Below are positions 16,813-23,554 of a stretch of 64,000 bases of DNA, in pieces (within the stretch, counting starts at the first letter, position 1; every line of letters begins with the position of its first letter). A program made the translations under genes and the position numbers. Under the pieces are notes generated by a model. The model did no database searches. It was given only the letters and a program-made list of their open reading frames with translations, and was not told the DNA's origin. The stretch is from Holophagales bacterium (lineage in GTDB: Bacteria; Acidobacteriota; Thermoanaerobaculia; Multivoradales; JAGPDF01): positions 1,457,501 to 1,521,500 of the forward strand of contig CP064972.1 in NCBI GenBank assembly GCA_016699405.1, given 5' to 3'.

Positions 16813-17281
16813 ACGACTGACTGCCCGCGTGAAACGGATTGGGCTCTCGCTGGCCCTCTTGGTGACCCTTCTCGGCAGGCCGGTAGCCGGTGCCGCGGCT
16901 GCGTTCCATCTCGTCGGACTGGATGGGACCGAGCTCGGCGGCGCCCAGGTCTCCCAGGGCGTGACGATCGCCGTGGTGTGGGCATCGTGGTCCCCTCGCT
17001 GTCGCGACGTGGGCGTCCAAGCCAACGGTCTCGTCGAGCGGTGGTCGGGCAGGGCGCGGGTGGTGACCGTCAATTTCCAGGAGGAGAAGGACGCGGCGCG
17101 TATCTTCGCGGAGGAGCAGGACCTGCGGGCTCCCGTCTATCTCGATCCGGACGGCGAGTTCGCCAAGGCGTTCGGTGTCACGAACCTCCCGGGACTTCTC
17201 GTGCTCCGCGACGGGCAGGTGGCTTACAGTGGGAAGTTCCCCCCGGACGTTGACAAAGTTCTCTCCGAGCACGTCCCCTAG
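16802..17281 (+). CDS. Secreted thioredoxin-fold protein with single active-site Cys
   Basis: This 159-residue protein has an N-terminal hydrophobic segment GLSLALLVTLLG ending in AGAAA, consistent with export. A thioredoxin/TlpA-like fold follows: VVWASWSPRC, EEKDAARIFAEEQ, APVYLDPDGEFAKAFGV and the cis-proline region NLPGLLVL. The CxxC site reads SPRC, so the first, nucleophilic Cys is Ser and classical disulfide reductase chemistry is unlikely. It starts inside the end of the anti-sigma gene, so it belongs to the sigma/anti-sigma operon and may be a redox sensor or binding protein. The function is inferred. Confidence 0.8.
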   Translation: MSAERLTARVKRIGLSLALLVTLLGRPVAGAAAAFHLVGLDGTELGGAQVSQGVTIAVVWASWSPRCRDVGVQANGLVERWSGRARVVTVNFQEEKDAARIFAEEQDLRAPVYLDPDGEFAKAFGVTNLPGLLVLRDGQVAYSGKFPPDVDKVLSEHVP

Positions 17282-17384
17282 CCCGTCGCCATTGGCATTC
17301 TCGATCCCGCCGGGTCCGCGGCGGTGCTAAGCTCTCCCGGTTCGCCGCGGGTCGACCGACGGCCCCTTGGAGGATCTGACGCCG

Positions 17385-18746
17385 ATGCCGCAGCCTTGGG
17401 GGAAAACGCTGGCCGGGAGGCTCCTCGGTCTCTTCCTGCCGGCGTCCGCGGTCGTCCTTGGTGGCCTTGCCGACGTGGGCTCTTCTCCGGCGCCCGGAAT
17501 TGCCGGGGATGTCGCGGCAATGCGCTCAGCAAGCCGAGTCCCCGCGATGGTCGAGCGGCTGAGCAAGCGCCCCCTTTCGGTTCATCGCCAGGAAGCCCGT
17601 CTCGGACGTGGTCAGACCGTCGCCGAAGTGCTGCGGGGTCTCGGGCTGAGCGGGAGCGAGGCGCAAGCGCTCGTCGCCGTCTCCGCGAGCTTCGTCGACC
17701 TGCGCCAGCTTCCTGACGGTACGCGATGGGCCGCCGGCCTCGACGCGGATCGCCACCCGACCTCTTTCGAGCTCGAAATCGATGGCCGCGGCGTCTTCTC
17801 CGCGGAACGAGCGAGCGAGGGTTGGAAGGGCAGTTGGCGCGCCTTCTCGCGGACGGTCGAGCGTCGGGCGATCCAGGGCGAGGTGAACGGAGCCTTCGAG
17901 GGGGCGGTCGAGCAGGCGGGGGCTCCAGGCGATCTCGCCTACGCGGTAGCCGAGGTCCTGCAATGGGATCTCGACTTCAACCGCGACCTGCGACGCGGGG
18001 ATCGCTTCGAGATCCTCTTCGAACAGATTCTGCTGGAAGGCAAGCCCTATTCACTTGGCAACGTCCTGGCGGTTCGCTACACGAACCGCGGTCGAACCCT
18101 CGAGGCCTATCGCTTCGGCTCCGGGGAGTATTTCGACGCGGAGGGTCGCCCGCTGCAGAAGATGTTCCTGCGGTCGCCGATCCCCTACTCCCGGGTCACG
18201 TCGCGATTCTCCTCGCGACGCTTCCATCCCGTGTTGAAGGTCGCCATGCCGCACTACGGGGTGGACTACGGCGCTCCGGAAGGCACCCCGGCGCGAGCGA
18301 CCGCTGCGGGCGTCGTTGCCTTCGTCGGTTGGGACGGCGGCGGGGGCAAGACGGTGAAGATTCGCCACCCGAACGGGTTCCTCACCGGGTACCTTCACCT
18401 CTCGCGATTCGCCGCGGGTGTCACCGTCGGAAGCCGTGTCGCCCAGGGCGAAGTGATCGGGTACGTCGGGTCGACGGGGTTGGCGACGGGGCCGCACCTC
18501 GACTACCGCGTGCAGCAGAACGGGCGCTGGATCGATCCGCTCTCTCTCAACCGGGTTCCGGCAGACCCCGTGCCGCTCGCCAAGCTGCCCGAGTTCCTCG
18601 CTGCGCGCGATGCGATGCGGGTGAGCTTCGCCGAGCGCGCAGCGACAACGGTCGGCACGGCGACGCTTGCCAGCGCCGGGACCGTGCCTTCGCCGGCGCA
18701 GGCCACCGGGGGGCGCGAACCGACGGGTCGTGCGGGCAGCCGCTGA
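17385..18746 (+). CDS. M23-family metallopeptidase (LytM-type), exported
   Basis: This is a predicted periplasmic peptidoglycan endopeptidase or amidase activator. The chosen ATG at 17385 gives 453 residues and lies 11 nt after GGAGG; a TTG at 17367 is the alternative. The N-terminus has a hydrophobic export segment (LLGLFLPASAVVLGG). A LysM-like/OapA-type middle includes RGQTVAEVLRGLGLS and a NRDLRRGDRFEILFE block. The M23 domain (about residues 275-380) has HYGVDYGAPEGTPARA, GYLHLSRFA and GPHLDYRVQ, giving the HxxxD and HxH zinc ligands. The Ala/Thr-rich tail is probably disordered. Confidence 0.9.
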   Translation: MPQPWGKTLAGRLLGLFLPASAVVLGGLADVGSSPAPGIAGDVAAMRSASRVPAMVERLSKRPLSVHRQEARLGRGQTVAEVLRGLGLSGSEAQALVAVSASFVDLRQLPDGTRWAAGLDADRHPTSFELEIDGRGVFSAERASEGWKGSWRAFSRTVERRAIQGEVNGAFEGAVEQAGAPGDLAYAVAEVLQWDLDFNRDLRRGDRFEILFEQILLEGKPYSLGNVLAVRYTNRGRTLEAYRFGSGEYFDAEGRPLQKMFLRSPIPYSRVTSRFSSRRFHPVLKVAMPHYGVDYGAPEGTPARATAAGVVAFVGWDGGGGKTVKIRHPNGFLTGYLHLSRFAAGVTVGSRVAQGEVIGYVGSTGLATGPHLDYRVQQNGRWIDPLSLNRVPADPVPLAKLPEFLAARDAMRVSFAERAATTVGTATLASAGTVPSPAQATGGREPTGRAGSR

Positions 18747-18774
18747 AGCCTCACCTCTGACCATCGAGCCGAAC

Positions 18775-19770
18775 ATGCAACCATCGCGAGCAAGAACGCG
18801 CTGCCGGGTCGATCTGGCAGGCGGGACCCTGGATATCTGGCCGCTCGGACTCCTGCACCGGGGGGCACGGACGGTCAACGTCGCCATCGACCTGTCGGTG
18901 GAGATCCGACTTCGGCCACTTGCCCGAGGCTTCCGCGTCGACGGTGCAGAGGGCGCTCCGATCATCGAAGCCGGCGACGTGGAAGTGCTGCTCCAAGAGC
19001 CGCAGACTCGCCTGGTGGGAGAGGTCCTCTCCTGGTTGGAGGCTCCGCCGGTCGAGGTGACGATCCGAACGCGCTCGCCACGTGGGGCGGGCCTGGGGGG
19101 GAGCTCGGCGGTCACGGTCGGGCTCCTGGCAGCGGGTTGGCACGCGATGGGGCGCGAGCTGCCCTCACCCACCGCGATCGCAGCGGTCGCGCGCGACCTC
19201 GAGGCCCGCCTCATGTCGTTGCCGACCGGCATGCAGGACCATCTCCCTGCCTTGCTGGGAGGAGCCTTGGAGATCCGTCAGCGACCGGGCGGAGCCGAGA
19301 TCGTGCCGATCCCCGTGGACCTCGCGGACCTCTCGGCGTGCCTTGTCGTCGCCTACTGCGGGCATAGCCATTTCTCGGCCGGTGCAAACTGGGGGATCGT
19401 TCGACGCCGACTGGACGGAGAGCAGGACGTGACGGCCCGCCTCGACCGGATCGCCGAGGTTGCCGTCGCGATGGGCGAGTGCCTGCGGTCGGGCGACCTG
19501 TCCCGGTGTGGAGAGTTACTGACGCAAGAGTGGGACGCCCGCCGTGGTCTGGCACCCGGGGTCTCCACCCCCGAGCTCGAGACCCTGCTGGCCGTCGCGC
19601 GACAGGCCGGCGCCTGGGGCGGGAAGGCCTGTGGCGCTGGTGGCGGTGGCTGCATCGCCGTCCTGGCGCCTCCCGAACGGAAGGCCGCGGTTCGCGAGGC
19701 CTGCACGGCGGCGGGGGGCGAGGTCCTCGCCGCGGAACCCTCTGCGACTGGCCTGGAGCTTCTCGACTAG
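18775..19770 (+). CDS. GHMP-family sugar kinase
   Basis: This 331-residue small-molecule kinase has all three GHMP motifs: CRVDLAGGTLDIWPLG (motif 1), SPRGAGLGGSSAVTVGLL (phosphate loop, about residue 101) and KACGAGGGGCIAVLAPP (motif 3, about residue 290). Length and motif pattern fit the heptose-7-phosphate/fucose/galactose kinase branch rather than homoserine or mevalonate kinase, but the substrate cannot be read from sequence. The ATG at 18775 is 28 bp after the peptidase. No partner sugar-nucleotide gene is adjacent. Confidence 0.85.
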   Translation: MQPSRARTRCRVDLAGGTLDIWPLGLLHRGARTVNVAIDLSVEIRLRPLARGFRVDGAEGAPIIEAGDVEVLLQEPQTRLVGEVLSWLEAPPVEVTIRTRSPRGAGLGGSSAVTVGLLAAGWHAMGRELPSPTAIAAVARDLEARLMSLPTGMQDHLPALLGGALEIRQRPGGAEIVPIPVDLADLSACLVVAYCGHSHFSAGANWGIVRRRLDGEQDVTARLDRIAEVAVAMGECLRSGDLSRCGELLTQEWDARRGLAPGVSTPELETLLAVARQAGAWGGKACGAGGGGCIAVLAPPERKAAVREACTAAGGEVLAAEPSATGLELLD

Positions 19771-19926
19771 CGGGCTGGGGCAGATGAGACGCGTCGTCGC
19801 GTCGTGGCGAGCCCGGGATGAGGTGACGACGAGAGCGTCAGTGCTGGCTGTTGTCGCGAAAGCCGGGCGCGACGCGCCTGGACGAATTGGAGCGAAACGG
19901 GAAACCGGGGAGCCGGTAGCGAGAGC

Positions 19927-21303
19927 TCAGCGGCCGCCGAGCCGGTCCTGCAGCGTGGCCACGGCCGACTCGAAGCTCATCGTCGCGAGTGAGAGATGGC
20001 GGACCGTGCCGAAGCTCTCGCCATTGCTCTCGACGAAAGCGAGTGAACCGTCTCCGCTCTGCCACGCCAGGATCGCCGCGTCTCCCCGGGCGGAAATCAG
20101 CGATCGTGTTTCGGCGTCGACGGTGATCTCGCTCGGGATGGCCCAGGAGTGAAGCGCGCGAGCACGCACCAGGTGCGATAGCGCGACCGAGCCGTCGGTC
20201 GCCATCTCGGGAAGCTCGAACGTCGCGACCGAAGTGGCCGGGACTTCCGTAGCGACACCGCCGCGAACGGGCGTCGACACGAGGTCGATGATGTGCCCCC
20301 GGGCGCGCTCGGCAAGGGTGTTGAGCCCGCCGAGTGTGTCGTAGCCGGCGACGAGACCGCGGACCCCGTCGGCGGCGAACTGCGCCGCCGCGGGATGGAG
20401 CAGCGTCGAGAGGTCGATGATGTGGCCGCGAGCCCGGTCGGCCAACGTGTTCATCTGACCCGGGTAGAGAGTCGCGCCGAGGTCGATGATATGGCCGCGG
20501 GCTCGATCGGCAAGGATCGACAACTCGCCGGGAAGAACCTGCAATTCGACGCCGAGCAACCGCCCACTCTGCGGGCTCAGGAAGATCAGGCCGAGTCGGG
20601 GTTCGTCGCCGTTGCGCTGTACCGCCAGGGAGCTGAACAGGGCGCTCGCCGGCGGGGCGCCGAAAGCGCTCGCCTGATCGAGCTCGTCGAGCGCGAAGAC
20701 GCGGGGAGAGCCGATCGGCTTGCCGTCGACGAGGACGACGGGCGCGTAATGCAGGCTCGGTCGAATCGCTCCCGGCGCCCACCAGAAGAGGTGGGCCACT
20801 TCGCGCGAATGGCGGCGGACGTCGCTGCCGTCCTCGGCGGTGACCGAATACTGGTCGCGCGTCAGGATCCAGGTCGGCTCGGGCGCTCCGGCGGCCAGCT
20901 CGGCGGTCAGCAAGTCGCGAGGCTCGAGCCAAGTGCCGAACTCGATGTCAACCATGCGGGACACGAACCGGCGCTGGTTGCCGCTCTCCTGGCTCATCCA
21001 GAGAAGGTCGGCACGCACGCCATCAGCAGCGAGCGAGACCGAGATCAGTCGATCCGTCGCGGCCGACTCGGTACCGGGGACGATCTGCGTCGCCGGAGCA
21101 GCTCCGGGGACCGAGAGGGTCATCGAGAGGGCGGGGTGCGCGGGCTCTCCCGAACCGCCCGGCACGACCACCTGCGCATTGCCGACCTCGAGAACGACTC
21201 CCGCGGACGTGACGAGCCGCGAAGGCGCGCCTTCGGCGAACGCCGGCGCCGCAAGCGCGGTCAGGAGAAGAACGGGAGCAAGGCCGCGGCGCGTCACGAT
21301 CAA
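19927..21303 (-). CDS. Secreted protein of unknown function with ARGHIIDL repeats
   Basis: I do not recognise this 458-residue protein. It begins with an export signal (LAPVLLLTALAAPAFAEG). Residues about 260-345 contain three copies of LADRARGHIIDL or LAERARGHIIDL and one degenerate copy (FAADGVRGLVAGYDT), spaced about 22 residues apart. The flanks look beta-rich (TSAGVVLEVGNAQVVVPGG near the start, a SGDGSLAFVESNGESFG block near the end). The start is TTG 21303 overlapping the TPR gene stop, or GTG 21297. It is the last gene of an XRE-TPR-secreted protein operon. Confidence 0.75.
   Translation of the reverse strand: MIVTRRGLAPVLLLTALAAPAFAEGAPSRLVTSAGVVLEVGNAQVVVPGGSGEPAHPALSMTLSVPGAAPATQIVPGTESAATDRLISVSLAADGVRADLLWMSQESGNQRRFVSRMVDIEFGTWLEPRDLLTAELAAGAPEPTWILTRDQYSVTAEDGSDVRRHSREVAHLFWWAPGAIRPSLHYAPVVLVDGKPIGSPRVFALDELDQASAFGAPPASALFSSLAVQRNGDEPRLGLIFLSPQSGRLLGVELQVLPGELSILADRARGHIIDLGATLYPGQMNTLADRARGHIIDLSTLLHPAAAQFAADGVRGLVAGYDTLGGLNTLAERARGHIIDLVSTPVRGGVATEVPATSVATFELPEMATDGSVALSHLVRARALHSWAIPSEITVDAETRSLISARGDAAILAWQSGDGSLAFVESNGESFGTVRHLSLATMSFESAVATLQDRLGGR
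20278..20520 (-). repeat. In-gene tandem repeats encoding (LADRARGHIIDL)-type units
   Basis: Four units of about 22 residues lie inside the secreted protein gene. Three retain RARGHIIDL exactly and one is degenerate. At the DNA level the copies have drifted at third positions (gatgatgtg, gatgatatg and so on), so amino-acid sequence is conserved more than nucleotide sequence. Confidence 0.75.
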
Positions 21304-22202
21304 CCTCGGAGATTCACCAGATTGAGGACGTCGTGGCGGATCAACAGCTCGGAGAGGTATTCGGCGTCCGGGAAGAACTCGCTCTGAAGCTGCCGGAAGA
21401 AGAGCCGAGCCGAAGCTTCGTCGCCACGAGCCTGGGCCGCTCGCCCGAGCAGATAGGTCGCGTTCTTCGAAGCTTCCGTCTCGCCGAGACGGGTGGCGAG
21501 CTGACGAGAGCGGGACGCGTGGCGAGTGGCGCGGTCAGGCCGTCCGGCCTCGAGCCAGGCGAACGCCAGATCGAGCCCGCAGAGCACCTGATGGCGCTCG
21601 GCGCCGAGCGACCGCAGGGCTCGCTGGCTGGCGAGCAGCAGGCGGAGCCCGTCGCGGGCGCTGCCGAGGGCAACGCGGCAGTATCCAAGGTTGTAGAGCG
21701 AGACGGCTCGCCGCAAGGGTGAGCGCTCACCGATCACGGCCAGGGCACGCTCGTACTGCGTGGCGGCCTCGGTGATCTGATTCTCCGCGACCAGGAGGTT
21801 GCCGAGCTGGTTGCAACTCGAGGCAATCCACTCCGGCTCGCCGAGGAGCTCGGAAGCATCGCGGGCGATCCGGGCGTAGAAGGCCGCCTTGCGCGAGTCG
21901 TGACGGATCTCGTAGGCGCGCGAGAGCGTGTAGGAAGCCAGCCGGCAGTTCACCCGGTCGCTGCTGCGCAAGAGAAGCTCGCGCAGGTCCGGGACGAAGG
22001 CCTGGCCGTCGCCAAGCTCGAGCGCGAGGGCGGCACGGTTGCAGAGCAGTCGGTCGCGGACGTCCGGGCTGCCGTGCGTGCTCGCCCAGTCCCAAGCCAG
22101 ATCGACCAGGCGCCGGGCCTCGTCGAGATCGCCGGCCTCCGCGGCCGCCATCCAGAGGGGGCGGGCCGTCTCGAGGTCGTTGAGGCTCTCGATGAGATTC
22201 AT
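21300..22202 (-). CDS. TPR-repeat protein
   Basis: This 300-residue all-helical protein without a signal peptide is built of tetratricopeptide-like repeats. Examples are AAEAGDLDEARRLVDLAWDW near the start, SSCNQLGNLLVAENQITEAA near the middle and the following YERALAVIG. ASRSRQLATRLGETEA and LLGRAAQARGDEASARLFFR come near the end. It begins 10 bp after the XRE gene and overlaps the secreted repeat protein by 4 bp (TTGA). TPR solenoids bind peptides or partner proteins, so it may be the sensor or adaptor linking the DNA-binding protein to the secreted protein. That role is inference. Confidence 0.8.
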   Translation of the reverse strand: MNLIESLNDLETARPLWMAAAEAGDLDEARRLVDLAWDWASTHGSPDVRDRLLCNRAALALELGDGQAFVPDLRELLLRSSDRVNCRLASYTLSRAYEIRHDSRKAAFYARIARDASELLGEPEWIASSCNQLGNLLVAENQITEAATQYERALAVIGERSPLRRAVSLYNLGYCRVALGSARDGLRLLLASQRALRSLGAERHQVLCGLDLAFAWLEAGRPDRATRHASRSRQLATRLGETEASKNATYLLGRAAQARGDEASARLFFRQLQSEFFPDAEYLSELLIRHDVLNLVNLRG

Positions 22203-22212
22203 GCCCGTCAGA

Positions 22213-22563
22213 TTACAACAAGGTCAAGGGTTCGCCAAGCCCTGCCGGGCGGGATCGGCGACGGGGCGGGGCGCTCTCGTCGGCATCGGGATCTCCGCCA
22301 GCGCCGGTCGATCGGCCGGGCGGTGGATCGGTCGGGCCGGGGTTCGTCGCGGCGGCCAATTCGCGCTCGGCTCCCAGAGCCGAGAGGATCCGCACCAGGG
22401 TGTCGAGCCCGACGCGATAGGTCCCGCGCTCGAGCCGGGTCAGTTCGACGACCGACAGGCCTGCCCGGGCAGCGACGTCGGCCACCTCGAGCTTCCGTTC
22501 TCTGCGAAGTCGTCGCAAGGTCGTGCCGAGCAACGCATCGCGATCGTCCGGGTCGTGGGACAC
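22213..22563 (-). CDS. XRE-family helix-turn-helix transcriptional regulator
   Basis: This 116-residue protein has one HTH domain at about residues 12-66: LGTTLRRLRRERKLEVADVA, then ARAGLSVVELTRLERGTYR and LDTLVRILSALG. The C-terminal half is Pro/Gly/Asp-rich and probably disordered. The GTG at 22563 is chosen because GAGGAG lies 5 nt upstream and it directly precedes the domain. It heads an operon with the TPR and ARGHIIDL genes. A promoter with a palindrome in its spacer lies immediately upstream, which suggests self-regulation. Confidence 0.85.
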   Translation of the reverse strand: MSHDPDDRDALLGTTLRRLRRERKLEVADVAARAGLSVVELTRLERGTYRVGLDTLVRILSALGAERELAAATNPGPTDPPPGRSTGAGGDPDADESAPPRRRSRPAGLGEPLTLL

Positions 22564-22615
22564 CTTGACTCCTCGGCGAACCGGCCAACTTGCACGTCGT
22601 CTGCGCCGTTCTGGC

Positions 22616-22644
22616 ACAGTAGCGGCGCCGCTACGTCGTGTCAA
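22616..22644 (-). promoter_or_regulatory. XRE-operon promoter with palindromic operator
   Basis: On the minus strand, TTGACA (22639-22644), a 17-bp spacer and TACTGT (22616-22621) form a near-consensus promoter about 46 nt before the XRE start region. The spacer and the edge of the -10 box contain the perfect 16-bp palindrome GTAGCGGCGCCGCTAC (22619-22634). A dimeric repressor there would block RNA polymerase directly. The same 114-bp gap also serves the divergent wzm gene. Confidence 0.6.
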
Positions 22645-22677
22645 GGAATTGCCTGGGGTAGGCTGAGCAGAGCGCTC

Positions 22678-23466
22678 ATGTCTTTTCTCGACGCCATTCA
22701 CCGCCACGGATTCGTCTTCCGCGAGCTCGTCCGCCGCGACCTGCAATCACGATATGCGGGCTCCGCCCTCGGCGTCCTGTGGTCCTTCGTGCATCCGGTC
22801 TGGCAGCTCGCTTTGTTCACCTTCGTCTTCTCCTGGGTCATGCGGGTGCCCCTGGCCGGTCAAGGGACGGAACGATTCGCCATCTTCCTCTTCGCCGGGC
22901 TTCTCCCTTGGATCGCTGTCCAGGAGGCGATCGTTCGGGCGACCACCGCCGTCACCGACAACGCGACGCTCGTCAAGCGGTTGAGCTTCCCGAGCGAGGT
23001 CCTCGTCGGGGCGCCGGTGACGGCCGCGTTGGTTCACGAAGGCATTGCTGCCAGCGTCTTCGGCCTAGCGCTCTTCGTCCTGGGAGAGGGGGACTTGCGA
23101 CAGGCCTACTGGCTGGTGCCGGCAGTCATCCTGCAGTGCGGCTTGACGTTGGGGCTCGGGCTGATCCTGGCGGCCGTGCACGTTTTCTTTCGCGACACGT
23201 CGCAGCTCGTCTCGATCGTGCTCTCGGGGTGGTTCTACCTGACCCCGATCGTCTACCCGCTGACGATGGTTCCCGAGTCGTGGCGCCGATGGCTCGAGCT
23301 CAATCCGCTCGTCGCCCTGGTCGGACTCTATCGGTCGGCGCTGCTGGGCGGACCGATGCCGACGTGGCGGGCCCTGACGGTCTTGGCGTTCTCGGCCGCG
23401 CTGGCGTTCTCGGCCGGCGCGGCCCTCTTCCGACGGCTGCGCCCCTCTTTCTCCGACGAGATTTGA
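22678..23466 (+). CDS. wzm: Polysaccharide ABC transporter permease (Wzm/TagG type)
   Basis: This ABC-2 inner-membrane permease exports O-antigen-like polysaccharide. The 262-residue product has an amphipathic N-terminus with RELVRRDLQSRYAGSALGVL typical of Wzm, then about six membrane helices. The conserved FFRDTSQLVSIVLSGWFYLT loop and NPLVALVGLYRSALL are also present. The ATG at 22678 removes a long upstream extension. The matching ATPase Wzt is 8.6 kb downstream on the same strand, separated by four secreted-protein genes. Confidence 0.9.
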   Translation: MSFLDAIHRHGFVFRELVRRDLQSRYAGSALGVLWSFVHPVWQLALFTFVFSWVMRVPLAGQGTERFAIFLFAGLLPWIAVQEAIVRATTAVTDNATLVKRLSFPSEVLVGAPVTAALVHEGIAASVFGLALFVLGEGDLRQAYWLVPAVILQCGLTLGLGLILAAVHVFFRDTSQLVSIVLSGWFYLTPIVYPLTMVPESWRRWLELNPLVALVGLYRSALLGGPMPTWRALTVLAFSAALAFSAGAALFRRLRPSFSDEI

Positions 23467-23554
23467 TGGGGTGCTGGCTTGCCCTTTGCATCTCCTGGAA
23501 GCCGCCGGTACCGCCGGCCTCTCCAGCCAGCCATCTCATACGAGGGAGCTCTCG

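Noticed and set aside
20278..20520. CRISPR-like repeat array.
   Set aside because: Spacing is irregular, repeats are in frame within a coding sequence, and no cas genes are present.
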